Source: Hordeum vulgare subsp. vulgare
Lineage: Eukaryota > Streptophyta > Magnoliopsida > Poales > Poaceae
Length of the DNA stretch: 64,000 nucleotides
Reading direction: 5' to 3'
NCBI RefSeq assembly: GCF_904849725.1
Contig: NC_058520.1
Span: forward strand, 324,643,186 to 324,707,185
Position numbers and translations under genes: made by a program
Part shown: piece by piece, positions 12,014 to 24,560 of the stretch
How positions within the stretch are numbered: the first letter of the stretch is position 1
Layout of the letters: each line of letters begins with the position of its first letter
Notes under the pieces: generated by a model
What the model was told of the DNA's origin: nothing
Databases searched by the model: none
What the model saw: only the letters and a program-made list of their open reading frames with translations

Positions 12014-13590
12014 TTACAATGTAATGGATCTAACAGACATACAATTCTGGTGTTGATCATGTTTTGCTCGTGGAAGAGGTTTAGTCAATGGGTCTGCAAC
12101 ATTCAGATCCGTGTGCACTTCGCAAATATTTATGTCCTCCTCCTTGATGTAATTGTGGATGGAATTGAAGCATTGCTTTATGTGCCTGGTCCTCTTGTGA
12201 AACCTTGGTTCCTTGGGTAGAGCAATGGCACCGGTGTTGTCATAGAACAGAGTCATTGGATCCAGTACATTGGGCACTACTCCAAGGTCTGTCATGTAGA
12301 ATCAGCTACCACGCTTTGCTTGGCACTGCACCAGCTTACGACACCTCCATTAAGAATAAATACGTATCCGGTTTGTGACTTAGAGTCATCTGAATCAGTG
12401 TCAAAGCTAGCATCGACGTAACCCTTTACGATGAGCTCTTTGTCACCTCCATAAACATTAAACATTTTCTTAGTCCTTCTCAGGTACTTCAGAATATTCT
12501 TGACTGCTCTCCATTGCTCCATTCCAGGATTACTTTAAGACCTTCCTGCCATACTTATGGCAAGGCTGAAATTAGGTATTGTGTACAACATTGCATACGT
12601 GATAGACCCTATGGCTGAAGCATATGGGACGACATTCATCTTTTCTCTATATTCTGTAGTTACTAGGCATGAGTCTTACTCATCTTCATACCTTGTAACA
12701 TAGGCAAGAACCCCTTCTTGGACTGTTCCACTTTGAACTTATTCAAAACTTTATCAAGGTATGTGCTTTCTGAAAGTCCTATCAAGCGTCTTGATCTATC
12801 TCTATAGATCTTGATACCCAATAAGTAAGCAGCTTCTCGTAGGTCCTTCATTGAAAAACTTTTATTCAAGTAATCCTTTATGCTTCCCAAAAGTTCTATA
12901 TTGTTTCCAATCAGCAATATGTCATCCACATATAATATTAGAAATGCTATAGAGCTCCCACTTACTTTCTTGTAAATACAAGCTTCTCAAAAAACTTGTA
13001 TAAACCCAAACGCCTTGATCACCTCGTCAAAGTGCTGATTTCAACTTCGAGATGCTTGCACTAGTCCATAAATGGATCGCTGGAGCTTGCATACTTTGTT
13101 AGCATTCTCTGGATTGACCAAACCTTGCGGTTGCATCATATACAACTCTTCCTTAAGAAAACCGTTAAGGAACGCTGTTTTTACATCCATCTGCCAAATT
13201 TCATAACAGAAAAATGTAGCTATTGCTAACATGATTCTGACGGACTTAAGCATCACTACGGGTGAGAAAGTCTCATCGTAGTCAACTCCTTGAACTTTTG
13301 AAAAACCCTTTTCCACAAGTCGAGCTTTATAAACGGTGACATTACCATCCACGTCTATCTTCTTCTTAAATATCCATTTATTCTGAATAGCCTTTTGCCT
13401 TTCAGGTAATACTTCCAAAGTCGACACTTCGTTTTCATACATAGATCCTATCTCGGATTTCATGGCCTCTAACCATTTGTTGGAATCTGTTCCCACCATT
13501 GCTTTGCCATAGCTTGTAGGTTCATCATTGTCTAACAACATGATTGATAAGACATGTTTGCCGTACCGCTTAGGAGCAGTACGTGCCCTT
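12014..13590 (-). pseudogene. Reverse transcriptase and RNase H of Angela-b
   Basis: Minus-strand frames 13041-13590 (5' part of RT, with NEVSTLEVLPERQKAIQNKW and [20 protein letters not shown]), 12663-12929 and 12014-12522 follow the copia RT and RNase H order. The catalytic YVDD is intact at 12924-12935. RNase H includes the DSTAD-like block and the C-terminal EVHTDLNVADPLTKPLP. Breaks near 13040, 12660 and 12295 prevent a single product. It is one of the better preserved RT copies here. Confidence 0.88.
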
Positions 13591-15110
13591 GCCAACCTAA
13601 AAGGTTCGATAGCAACTTGATCTGAAGTTTCATGATCATCATCATTAGCTTCCTCATCAACTGGTGTAGCTTCGACAAAAACTTCTTTCTGTCCTGCGCC
13701 ACCATCTGGTTGAAGCAAAGGTTTTATAACCTCATCAAGTTCTATCTTCCTCCCACTCAATTCTTTCGAGAGAAACTCTTTCTCAAGAAAAGCTCCGTTC
13801 TTAGCGACAAACACTTTGCCCTCGCATTTGAGATAAAAGGTATACCAAATTGTCTCTTTTTGGGTATCCTATGAAGACACACTTTTCCGCTTTGGGTTCC
13901 ATCTTTTTAGGCCGAAGCTTTTTGACATAAGCATCACATCCCCAAACTTTAAGAAACGACAACTTTGGCTTCTTGCAAAACCAGATCTCATATGGCGTCG
14001 TCTCGATGAATTTTGATGTTTCCCTATTTAAAGTGAATGCAACTGTCTCTAATGCATAACCCCAAAACAATAACAGAAAATCGTTAAGACACATCATAGA
14101 ATGCACCATATCTAATAAAGTGCGATTACGATGTCCGGCACACCATTACATTGTGGTGTTCCAAGCGGCGTCGATTGTGAAACAATTCCACATTGTCTTA
14201 AGTGAGTGCCAAACTCATAACTCAGATACTCACCTCCTCGATCAGATCATAGGAAGTTGATCTTCTTCTTACGATGATTCTCAACTTCACTCTTAAATTG
14301 CTTGAACTTTTCAAATATTTCAGACTTGTGTTTCATCAAGTAAATATAACCATATCTAATCAAATCATCTTTGAAGGTGAGAAATTACCATAACCACCGC
14401 GCGCCTCTACGCTCATTGGTCCACACACATTAGTATGTATGATCTCCAACAAGTCGCTTGCACGCTCCATTGTTCCGTAGAACGGAGTTTTAGTCATGTT
14501 GCCCATGAGGCATGGTTCACATGTGTCAAGTGATTCAAAATCAAGTGACTCCAAAAGTCCATCAACATGGAGTTTCTTCATGCGTTTTACACCAATATGA
14601 CGTAAACGACACTGCCACAAGAAAGTGGTGCTATAATTATCAACTCTACATCTTTTGGCATCAATGCTATGTATTTATGAATCATCACTATCGAGATTCA
14701 ACATGAACAAACCCCTCACATTGGGTGCATAACCAGAAAAGATATTACTCATATAAATAAAACAATCATTATTCTCTCTCTTAAATGAGTAACCATCTAG
14801 CAATAAACAAGATCCAGATATAATGTTCATGCTTAACGCAGGAACAAAACAACAATTATTCAGGTTCATCACTAATCCTGATGGTAAGTGAATTGAGAGC
14901 GTGCCGACGACGATCGCATCAACCTTGGAACCATTTCCCACGTGCATTTTCACTTTATCCTTCATCAGCCTTCGTTTATTCTGTAGTTCCTGTTTCGAGT
15001 TGCAAATGTGAGCAACAGAACCGGTAGCAAATACCCATGCACTACTACGAGATCTAGTGAGGTACACATCAATAACATGTATATCAAATATACCTTGTTT
15101 GGCATTGTCC
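13591..15110 (-). pseudogene. Protease and integrase of Angela-b
   Basis: Minus-strand pieces are 14675-15067 (protease), 14360-14620 (GAG-pre-integrase and the start of integrase, with CRLRHIGVKRMKKL and TCEPCLMGNM), 13801-14109, and the integrase C-terminal part at 13591-13814 in the frame that enters RT. The protease active site reads VFATGS at complement 15026-15028, with the catalytic aspartate changed to alanine. The zinc residues C-x2-C of the pre-integrase segment are kept. Sequence between 14110 and 14360 is frame-disrupted. Confidence 0.86.
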
Positions 15111-15929
15111 GCCTTCTTATCGGCCAGATACTTTCGGAGTTCCGCTTCGAGTGACTAGTCCCCTTGCAATGATAACACTCAGTTTCCGGCTTGGCTCCAT
15201 CCTTGGGTTTCTTTGAAAGAGGGGCAACAACTTTGCCACTCTTCTTGGAGTTACCCTTCTTGCCCTTGCCATTTTTCTTGATACTGGTTGTCTTATTGAC
15301 CATCAACACTTGATTTTCTTTCTGGATTTCTGACTCAGGGACTTTTAGCATCACAAACAACTCGGCGAGTGACTTATTCATCCCTTGCATGTTATAGTTC
15401 AACACAAAGCTCTTATAGCTAGATGGTAGTGGCTGATGAGCTGTCTCAGTAGTAGCCTCTTGCGGGAGAGCAATCCCCATCTCAGCTAGACGGTTAGAGT
15501 ACCTAGACATTCTAAGCACTTATTCACTGACACACCCATTCTCCTCCATTTTGCAAGCATAGAACTTATTGGAGGTATCATACCCATCGGTCCGGGCATT
15601 CTTCTCAAAGATAAACTTCAACTGCTGGAACATCTCATATGCTCCATGATGTTCAAAACGTCTTTGAACTCCCGGTTCTAAGCCATACAAAACTGAACAT
15701 TGAACTAATGAGTAGTCATCCTGACGCGACTGCGAGGCATTCATAATGTTCTGGGTCCCGGTTAGGGTGGTGCATCACCTAGTGGCGCATCAAGGACATA
15801 TTGCTTTTGGGCAGCCATGAGGATAAGCCTCAGATTACGGGCGCAGTCAACAAAGTTGCTTCCATCATCTTTCAGCTTAGCTTTCTTTAGGAACACATTA
15901 AAATTCAGGGTTGCTACTGCGCTAGCCAT
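15111..15929 (-). pseudogene. gag of Angela-b
   Basis: The start codon is at complement 15927-15929 (MASAVATLNFN), matching the gag start of Angela-c at 22351. A TAA cuts the frame after about 56 codons near 15760. Frames 15520-15744 and 14965-15519 carry the rest of the UBN2-type domain and the lysine-rich tail (KKNGKGKKGNSKKSGK). The zinc knuckle near 15130-15185 reads CYHCKGTSHSKRNS, with its last cysteine lost. Confidence 0.88.
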
Positions 15930-17163
15930 TGATCTACAACATAAATTTGCAAAGATTCCTTAGACTATGTTCAAGATAACTGATTTTAGTTAATCATATT
16001 ACTAATAAACTCCCACTCAAATTGACATCCCTCTAGTCATTCGAGTGACACATGATCAAAATTCACTAACTCAAGTCCGATCATCATATGAGTTGAGTTG
16101 GCTTCAATTGTGAACATCTCTATGTTGATCATATCTACTATATGACTCATGTTCGACCTTTTGATTTCTTGTGTTCCAAGGCCATGTCTATACATGGTAG
16201 GCTCATCAAGTTTAACCCGAGTGTTCCATGTGTGCAACTGTTTTGCACCTGGTGTACATGAACCTAGAGTCTATCACACCCGATCATCACGTGGTGTCTC
16301 GAAACGATGAACTGTCGGAACGGTGCACACTCGGGGAGAACACAATTTTATCTTGAAATTTTAGTGGGGGATCATTTTATAGGGCTACCGTTTTCCTAAG
16401 AAAAATAAGGTGCATAAAAGGGTTAACATCACATGCAAATCATAAGTGACATGATATGGCCATGAACTTGTGCTTCTTGATCTCCATAACCAAAGCAGTG
16501 GCATGATCTCCATCGTCATCGATGCCACACCATGATCTCCATCATTGTGCTGCCATCGAGGTTGCCGCACCTCCTATGTTGTTACTACTAAAGCTATTGG
16601 ACTAGCGATAAAGTAAAGCATCATCGGGCGCAAAAATAATTACAAACAAACCTATGGCTCCTGCCGGTTGCCGTAGCATTGACGTGCAAGTCGATATTTA
16701 ACTACTACAACCTGATCATCTCATACATCAAATATATCATATCATGTCTTTGGCCATACCACATCACATGCATACCCTCGAAAAACAAGTTAGGCGTCCT
16801 CTAATTTGTTGTTGCTTGTTTTATGTGGCTGCTATGGGTATCTAGTATGATCAAATCTTACTTACGCAAAACCACAACCGTGATATGCAATTTTCTATTT
16901 AACCTTTTCCAAGGACAACCTCGGTCAATTCCAATTCAACTAAAGTTGGAGAAACAGACACCCGCCAGTCATCTTCGTGCAACAAGTTGCATGTTAGTCG
17001 ATGAAACCGGTCTCTCGTAAGCGTATGAGTAATGTTGTTCTGGGCCGCTTCATCCAACAATACCGCCGAATCAAGAAAATACTAAGGAGGGAAGCAATGT
17101 GAATATCAACACCCACAAACTCATTTTTGTTCTACTCGAGATGTCATCTACGCATAGACCTAG
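15930..17163 (-). other. Leader of Angela-b
   Basis: This is about 1.2 kb of untranslated leader homologous to those of the other three copies, ending at the primer-binding site. The reading frame corresponding to the small ORF at 3081 in Angela-a is open, but the aligned ATG is absent. Confidence 0.75.
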
Positions 17164-17176
17164 CTTATGATGCCAC
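17164..17176 (-). other. Primer-binding site of Angela-b
   Basis: GTGGCATCATAAGC on the minus strand, directly inside the 5' LTR, is a degenerate form of the TGGTATCAGAGC site that pairs with initiator-Met tRNA. Confidence 0.65.
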
Positions 17177-18955
17177 TGTTGGGGAATGTTGCATGGGAAA
17201 CAAAAAATTCCTACGCTCACGCAAGACCTATCCATGGTGATGATCATCTATGAGAGGGGAGATCAGATCCACATACCCCTATAGATCGATAAGCGGGAAG
17301 CATCAAGGAACGCCGTTGATGTAGTCGAACGTCTTCGTGATCCAATCACTATCCGTTCCATGAACTCCATCCCAATCTAGCGCCGAACGGATGGTACCTA
17401 CGTGTTTAGCACACGTATAGCTCGATGACGATCTCTGCCTTCTTGATCCAACAAGAGAGACGAAGATCCAGCACACGTACACCACGACGGCGTGACAACA
17501 ATGATAGTGGAGCTACTCCGGCACGGCTTTGCCGTACCGAACCAATCTAGCTACGAGGTGTCACAAAGTGGTGCAGGGAGAGAGGGTTGCGGCATGGCTT
17601 GAAGTGCCAAAAACCTCTCTCACCTCAACTATATATAGGTGGGAGGGAGGGGTGGCGCCCTAGGGAAAAATCCTTAGGGTTGGCTGGCGCGCCAAGGAGG
17701 ACGAGGAGTCCTCCAACACGGTTTGGACGAGGAGTCCACATCTCCTATTCGGTTTGGCCCCTCTCCTCTCTTTCCTTCTCCCTTCAACCGAATAGGCCCA
17801 CATGGCTGGCCCCCAGCGCAGCACGGGCTGGTGAGCCACCCTTGGGCCTGTTTGGTTCCCTCCCACATGGGTGGTCCCTCCCGGTGGAACTCCGGAACCC
17901 TTTCGTCACTCCACGTACTTTGCCGGTAATGCCCGAAATCATTCCGGAAGCCAAATGGATACTTCCTATATATCAATCTTCGTCTCCGGACCATTCAGGA
18001 AACCCTCGTGACGCCCAAGATGTCATCCGGGACTCCGAACAACATTCGGTCACCGACATCAATAATTAAACTATACTGAAAATGTCATAGAACCTTAAGT
18101 GTGCAGAGCCTGCGGGTTAGAGAACTATGTAGACATGACCTAAGACACTCTCCGGTCAATAGCCAATAGCGGGACCTGGATGTCCATATTGGTTCCTATA
18201 TATTCTATGAAGATCTTTATCAGTTGAACCTCTATGTCAAGGATTCAGTTAATCCCATATAATGTTCCCTTTGTCCATCGGCTTGTTACTTGCCCGAGAA
18301 TTGATCGTCGGGATCTCTATACCTATTTCAATCTCATTACCGGCAAGTCTCTTTACTCATTCCATAATACAAAATCCTGTGACTAACTCTTTAGTCACAT
18401 TGCTTGGAAGGCTTGTTGTGATGTTGCATTACCGAGTGGGCCCGAGATACCTCTCCGTCATACGGAGTGACAAATCCCAATCTTTATCCATGCCAACCCA
18501 ATAGATACCTTGAGAGATACCTATAGAGCACATTTATAGTCACCCAGTTATGTTGCAATGTTTGATAAACACAAGGTATTCCTCCAGTGTCCGGGAATTT
18601 CATGATCTCATGGTCATAGTAACAAATACATTGACATGTAGAAAAACAGTAGCAATAAAACGACACGATGACATGCTATGTTCATAGTTTGGGTCTTGTC
18701 CATCACATCATTCTCCTCATGATGTGATCCTGTTATCAAGTGGCAACACTTGTCTATGGCCAGGAAACCTTGACCATCTTTGATCAACGAGCTAGTAAAC
18801 TAGAGGCTTACTAGGGACAGTGTATTGTCTAAGTATCCACACATGTATCTGAGTTTCCATTCAATACAATTCTAGCATGGATAATAAACGATTATCTTGA
18901 ACAAGTAAATATAATAATAACTATTTATTATTGCCTCGAGGGCATATCTTGAACA
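17177..18955 (-). repeat. 5' LTR of Angela-b
   Basis: This is the full-length LTR of 1779 bp. On the minus strand it starts TGTTCAAGATATGCCC and ends CCCCAACA. It keeps the TATA box at 17630-17637 that its partner has lost. Confidence 0.92.
17630..17637 (-). promoter_or_regulatory. TATA box in the 5' LTR of Angela-b
   Basis: TATATATA on the minus strand, at the position equivalent to the LTR promoters of Angela-a and Angela-c. It is missing from the other LTR of this element. Confidence 0.65.
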
Positions 18956-19283
18956 CGCCAATGGAGTGAGTTGGAACAACTTGGATAGCATGGATATGGT
19001 GGATAAGTTGTTTCTCATCACCAGACCACATCCTCATCCTTATTACATCCAATGGTTCAACAAGAGTGGCAAGGTAAAGGTAACACACACTATTCATGTG
19101 CATTTTAGCATTGCTACATATTCTGATTATGTTGATTGTGATGTGGTACCCATGCAAGCATGCCGGTTTTACTTGTTCGACCATGGCAATTTGATAAAAA
19201 AATATGTACACAATGGTAAGACAAATCAGTATACTCTTGTTCATAAAAATCAAAGTATAACTTTGCTTATTATGTCTCCTTAA
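18956..19283 (+). pseudogene. Gypsy-A protease (resumes after Angela-b)
   Basis: The frame 18966-19283 encodes the part of a gypsy aspartic protease after the active site: NNLDSMDMVDKLFL, then RPHPHPYYIQWFNKSGKVKV, then DYVDCDVVPMQACRFYLF. Grass Ty3/gypsy proteases commonly end with VDCDVVPMQAC and a LGRPW-like block, here degraded. The residues just before NNL are where Angela-b split the catalytic region. A TAA at the end and 13 more bases lead to the Angela-c insertion. Confidence 0.82.
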
Positions 19284-19296
19284 CATATCATGAAAG

Positions 19297-21095
19297 TGTT
19301 GGAAATATGCCCTAGAGGCAATGATAAAATAGTTATTATTATATTACCGGTTTCAAGATAATCGTTTATTATCCATTCTACAATTGTATTGAATGAAAGC
19401 ATAGATACATGTGCGGATATATAGACAAAACAATGTTCCTAGCAAACCTCTAGTTGGATAGCTAGCTGATCAAGGATGGTTAAGGTTTTCTGACCATATG
19501 CAAGTGTTGTCACTTGATAACTAGATCACATCATTAGGTGAATCATGTGATGGACTAGACCCAATCTATGAACATAGGATGTGATCGTGTCATTTTATTG
19601 CTATTGTTTTCTACGTGTGAAGTATTCATTCCTATGATCATGAGATCATGTAACTCACTGACACCGGAGGAATACCTTGTGTGTATCAAACATCACAACG
19701 TAACTGGGTGACTATAAAGGTGATCTACAGGTATCTCCGAAGGTGTCCGATGAGTTAGCATGGATCAAGACTGGGATATGTCACTCTGTGTGACGAAGAG
19801 GTACCTCGGGGCCCACTCGCTAATACAACATCACATACAAGGCTTGCAAGCAATGTGACTCAAGTGTAAGTCACAGGATCTTGTATTACGGAATGAGTAA
19901 ATAGACTTGTCGGTTACGAGATTGAAATAGGTATAGGGATACCGACGATCAAATCTCGGGCAAGTAACATACCGAAGGACAAAGGGAATGTTATAAGGGA
20001 TTATATGAATCCCTGGCACAGAGGTTCAACCGATAAGTTCTTTGTAGAATATGTAGGATCCAATATGGACATCCAGGTCCCGCTATTGGATATTGACCGA
20101 GGAGTGTCTTGGGTCATGTCTACATAGTTCTCGAACCCGTAGGGTCTGCACACATAAGGTTCTATGAGCTTTTAGTATAGTTGATTTATATGTGTTGGTG
20201 ACCAAAGGGTGTTCAGAGTCCCAAATAAGATCACGGACGTCACGAGGGTTTCCAGAATGGTCCGGGAACGAAGATTGATATATAGGATGATTTCATTTTG
20301 TCACCGGAAAGTTTTCGGGCATTACCGGCAGTGTATCGGGAGTGACGAATGGGTTCCGGGTATTCACCGGGAGGGGCCGACCCACCCGGGAGTGAGTCAA
20401 GTAAACCTAGGGTGGCGGACCAGCCCTTAGTGGTCTGGTGAAACCAGCCCAAGAGGGCTATGGCGTCACAAGGGGAAAATACCAACGGAAATAAAAAGAA
20501 AAGAAAAGACGGAGGTTGGAAGGAAGGAGTGGACTCCTTCCCCTAAACCGAATTGGGGTTGGAGTCCACCTCCTCCCATCGGCCGGCGCCCTTGGGGCTC
20601 TCTTGATCCCCAAGGTTAGCCCCTCCCCTCCTCCTATATATATTGGTGGTTTAGGGCTTTCGAGACACAACTTTGCCACGTGCAACTCAAACCTATACCA
20701 CGTAATTCTTCCTCTAGATAGGATTTCTACGGAGCTCACGGGGAGCCCTGCAGGAGTACATTATCACCACCACCAGCGTGCTGTCATGCTGCCAGAGAAA
20801 TCATCTACTTCTCCGCCTCTCTTGTTGGATCAAGAAGGCTGAGATCGTCATCGAGTTGTACATGTGCTGAACGCGGAGGTGCCGTCCGTTCGGCGCTAGA
20901 TCGGAACGGATCGTGGGACGACAGTGATTTGAATAACGAAGATGTACCACTATATAAACCGTGTTTCTTAACGCTTCCCTCTTAGTGATCTACAAGGGTA
21001 TGTGGATCCAATCTCCCTCTCGCAGATGAACATAACCATGATAGGTCTTCGTGTGCGGAGGAATTTTTTTGTTTCCCATGTAACCTTCCCCAACA
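19297..21095 (+). repeat. 5' LTR of Angela-c
   Basis: It starts TGTTGGAAATATGCCCTAGA and ends CCCCAACA. Length is 1799 bp. The TATA box is at 20635-20643. It is followed by the primer-binding site. Confidence 0.95.
20635..20643 (+). promoter_or_regulatory. TATA box in the 5' LTR of Angela-c
   Basis: TATATATAT after a C-rich run (CCCTCCTCC), at the conserved LTR promoter position. Confidence 0.7.
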
Positions 21096-21109
21096 GTGGC
21101 ATCATGAGC
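21096..21109 (+). other. Primer-binding site of Angela-c
   Basis: GTGGCATCATGAGC immediately follows the LTR. It is a near match to the initiator-Met tRNA site TGGTATCAGAGC. Confidence 0.65.
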
Positions 21110-22350
21110 AAGGTTCATGCATAGATGTTATCTCGACTAGAACACAAAAGTTTTTGTGGGCGTTGATTTTTGATTTGCTGCCCTCCTTAGTCTTTTCTCG
21201 ATTCGGCGGTATTGTTGGATTGGAGCGGCCCGGACCGACATTACTCGTACGCTTAAGAGAGATTGGTTTCATCGACTGACATGCAACTCGTTGCATAAAG
21301 ATGACTGGCGGGTGTCGGTTTCTTAAACTTTAGTTGAATTGGATTTGACCGAGGCGGTCCTTGGAGAGAGGTTAAATAGCAATTCGCAAATCTCCGTTGT
21401 TATTTTTGCATAAGTAAGATGCGATCATACTTGATACCCATAGCAACCACGTAAAACATGCAACAACAAATTAGAGGACGTTTAACTTGTTTTTGTAGGG
21501 TATGCTTGTGATGTGATATGGCCAAAGACATGATGTGATATATTGGATGTGTGAGATGATCATGTTGTAATAGTTAATATCGACTTGCACGTCGATGCTA
21601 CGGCAACCGGCATGAGCCATAGGGTTGTCTTTAAACTAACGTTTGTGTTTGCAGATGCATTTACTATATTGTAGGTTGTAGCTTTAGTGGTAATAGCATA
21701 GATAGCACGAAAACCTCTATGGCGGCACGATGATGGAGATCATGGTGTGGCGCCGGTGACAAGAAGATCATGCCGGTGCTTTGGTGATGGAGATCAAGAA
21801 GCACAAGATCATGGCCATATCATGTCACTTATGAATTGCATGTGATGTTAATCCTTTTATGCACATTATTTTTCTTAGAACGAAGCTAGCATTATCAGGT
21901 GATCCCTCACTAAAATTTCAAGATGAAATTTTGTTCTCCCCGACTGTGCACCGTTGTCACAGTTCGTCGTTTCGAGACACCATGTGATGATCGGGTGTGA
22001 TAGACTCAACGTTCACATACAACGGGTGCAAAACAGTTGCACACGCGGAACACTCGGGTTAAACTTGACGAGCCTAGCATGTGCAGACATGGCCTCGGAA
22101 CACAAGAGACCGAAAGGTCGAGCATGAATCATATAGTTGATATGATTAGCATAGAAATGTTTACCACTAAAACTATACTCAACTCACGTGATGATCGGAC
22201 TTTAGTTAGTAGATTTCGATCATGCACCACTCAAATGATGCAAGGGATGTATTTTTTGAGTGGGATTTTATTAAGTAATTTTATTAGTTAAAATCTAGTT
22301 ATCTTGAACATAGTCTAAGTCCACTTTGCAATATTTTATGTTGTAGATCA
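21110..22350 (+). other. Leader of Angela-c
   Basis: About 1.24 kb without a gene, collinear with the leaders of the other copies. The small reading frame found in Angela-a is open here from 22037 but its conserved ATG has become ACG. Confidence 0.75.
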
Positions 22351-23108
22351 ATGGCTCACGCAGTAGCAATCCTGAATTTCAATACGTTCCTAGAGAAAGC
22401 TAAGTTGAAAGATGATGGAAGCAACTTTGTAGACTGGGCACGTAATCTTAGGCTCATCCTGCAAGCTGGGAAAAATAATTATGTCCTTGATGCTGCACTA
22501 GGAGATGAACCACCCACTATGTCTAACCAAGATGTTTTGAACCTTGGCAATCGCGTAAGGAGGACTACTTAGTAGTTCAATGTGCAGTCTTATATGGCTT
22601 GGAACTGGGACTTCAACGTCGCTTTGAGCATCATGAAGCATATGAGATGTTCCAGGAGTTGAAGTTTATCTTTCATAAGAATGCTCGAATCGAGAGGTAT
22701 GAGACCTCCGATAAATTTTATGCTTGCAAAATGGAGGAGAATTCATCTGTCAGTGAACATGTGCTCAAAATGTCTGGGTACTCAAACCGTCTAGATGAGC
22801 TGGGGATTGAACTCCCGCAAGAGGTTATCACTGACAGAATTCTTCAATCACTGCCACCTAGCTATAAGAGCTTTGTGGTGCACTATAACATGCATGGGAT
22901 GAACAAGTCACCCGATGAGTTATTCGCAATGCTGAAAGTCGCACACTCAGAACTCCGGAAAGAGCATCAAGTGTTGATGGTCAATAAGACCACTGGTTTC
23001 AAGAAAAACGGCAAAGGCAAGAAGGGTAACTCCAAGAAGAGCGGCAAGACTGTTGCCAATCCAATGAAGAAACCCAAGGCTAGACCTAAGCCGGAAACAG
23101 AGTGTTAA
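22351..23108 (+). pseudogene. gag of Angela-c
   Basis: The start is MAHAVAILNFNTFLEKAKL at 22351. A frameshift near 22545 moves the frame to 22599-23108, which carries the UBN2-type capsid domain (LQRRFEHHEAYEMFQELK, MSGYSNRLDELG, LPPSYKSFV) and a basic tail (KKNGKGKKGNSKKSGK). The CCHC knuckle is C-stop-YCTGMGHWKRNC: all four metal ligands are present but a TAA (23106-23108) lies inside it. Two lesions therefore separate gag from pol. Confidence 0.92.
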
Positions 23109-23483
23109 TATTGCACGGGAATGGGTCACTGGAAGCGCAACTGCCCCAAGTATTTGGCTGATAAGAAGGCGGCCAAAGAAAAATCAGGTATATGTGATAT
23201 ACATGTTATTGATGTGTACTTAACCAACTCTCGTAGTAGTGCCTGGGTATTTGATACCGGTTCTGTTGCTCATATTTGCAATTCGAAGCAGGAACTGCGG
23301 AATAAACGAAGACTGGCGAAGGATGAAGTGACGATGCGCGTGGGAAATGGTTCCAAGGTTGATGCAATCGTTGTCCGCACAGTGTCACTTCAGTTACCAT
23401 TAGGATTAGTTATGAACTTAATTAATTGTTATTTAGTGCATGCGTTAAACATGAACATTATATCTGGATCTTGTTTATTGTGA
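23109..23483 (+). pseudogene. Aspartic protease of Angela-c
   Basis: The frame 23121-23483 encodes the pepsin-like retroelement protease with the active site FDTGSVAHICN (DTG at 23253-23261) and SQ-type neighbours (SSAWVFDTG). It ends with NMNIISGSCLL followed by a TGA at 23481. In an intact element the frame would run on into integrase. Confidence 0.9.
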
Positions 23484-23492
23484 GACAGTTAC

Positions 23493-24560
23493 TTGTTTAA
23501 GTCAGAGAATAATGCTTGTTCTATTTCTGTGAGTAATATGTTTTATGGTCATGCACCCAATGTGAGAGGATTGTTCATATTGAATCTTGATTGTGATGAC
23601 ACACGTATACATAACATTGAGACCAAAAGATGCAGAGTTAATAATGATAGCGCCATGTCTTTGGTGCACTGCCGCTTAGGTCATATTGGTGTAAAGCACA
23701 TGAAGAAACTCCATTCCGATGGGATTTTGGAGTCACTTGATTTTGAATCACCTGACACGTACGAACCATGCCTCATGGGCAAGATGACTAATTCTCCGTT
23801 CTCCGGAAGAATGGAGCGTGCAAGTGACTTGTTGGAGATCATACATACTGATGTGTGTAGTCCAATGAGTGTGGATGCACGTGACGGATATCGTTATTTT
23901 CTCACCTTCACTGACAATTTGAGTAGGTATGGATATATCTACTTGATGAAGCACAAGTCTGAAACGTTTGATAAGTTCAAGGAATTTCAGAGTGAAGTTG
24001 AAAATCATCGTAAAAGAAGATCAAATTCCTACGTTCTGATCGTGAGGGTGAATATCTGAGTTTCGAGTTTGGTGCTCACTTGAGACAACGTGGAATCGTT
24101 TCACAGTTAACACCGTGTGGAATACCACAGCGTAATGGTGTGTCCGAACATCGTAATCGTACTTTGTTAGATAGGGTGTGGTCTATGATGTCTCTTACCG
24201 ATCTGCCATTATCATTTTGGGGTTATGCATTAGAGAGAGCTGCATTCACTTTAAATAGGGCACCGTCAAAATCCATTGAGACGACACCATACGAGCTGTG
24301 GTATGGCAAGAGGCCAAAGTTGTGGTTTCTTAAAGTTTGGGGATGTGATGCTTATGTCAAAAAGCTTCAGCCTGAAAAGCTGGAACGCAAAGCAGAAAAG
24401 TGTGTCTTCATAGGTTACCCAAAGGAGAGAGTTGGGTACACCTTCTATCTCAGATCCGAGGGCAAAGTGTTTGTTGCTAAGAACGGAACTTTTCTTGAGA
24501 AGGAGTTTCTCTCGAAAGAATTGAGTGGGAAGAAGATAGAACTTGATGAGGTTGTCGAAC
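23493..24560 (+). pseudogene. Integrase of Angela-c
   Basis: The GAG-pre-integrase segment is LVHCRLGHIGVKHMKKL, with the zinc pair reading YEPCLMGKM (first cysteine changed to tyrosine). The core begins at IIHTDVCSPMSVDARDGYRYFLTF (first Asp). A frameshift near 24010 puts the SDREGEYLS block (second Asp, near 24040) in another frame. From 24080 the frame is open again through GVSEHRNRTLLD (Glu) and VWGCDAYVKKLQPEKL. The C-terminal part is fused to RT as usual for copia. Confidence 0.9.

Larger units (their letters stand above)
10519..18955 (-). mobile_element. Angela-b: Ty1/copia LTR retrotransposon, minus strand, defective
   Basis: This 8.4-kb element lies inverted within the protease region of Gypsy-A. 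LTRs are 17177-18955 (5') and 10519-11963 (3'). Flanks are CATCA on the left and CGCCA on the right, agreeing at 3 of 5 positions, so no clean target duplication remains. The gag, protease, integrase, RT and RNase H order is readable on the minus strand with a few stops and shifts. It is closer to Angela-c than to Angela-a or -d. The 3' LTR is about 330 bp shorter than the 5' LTR because of two internal deletions. Confidence 0.93.
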
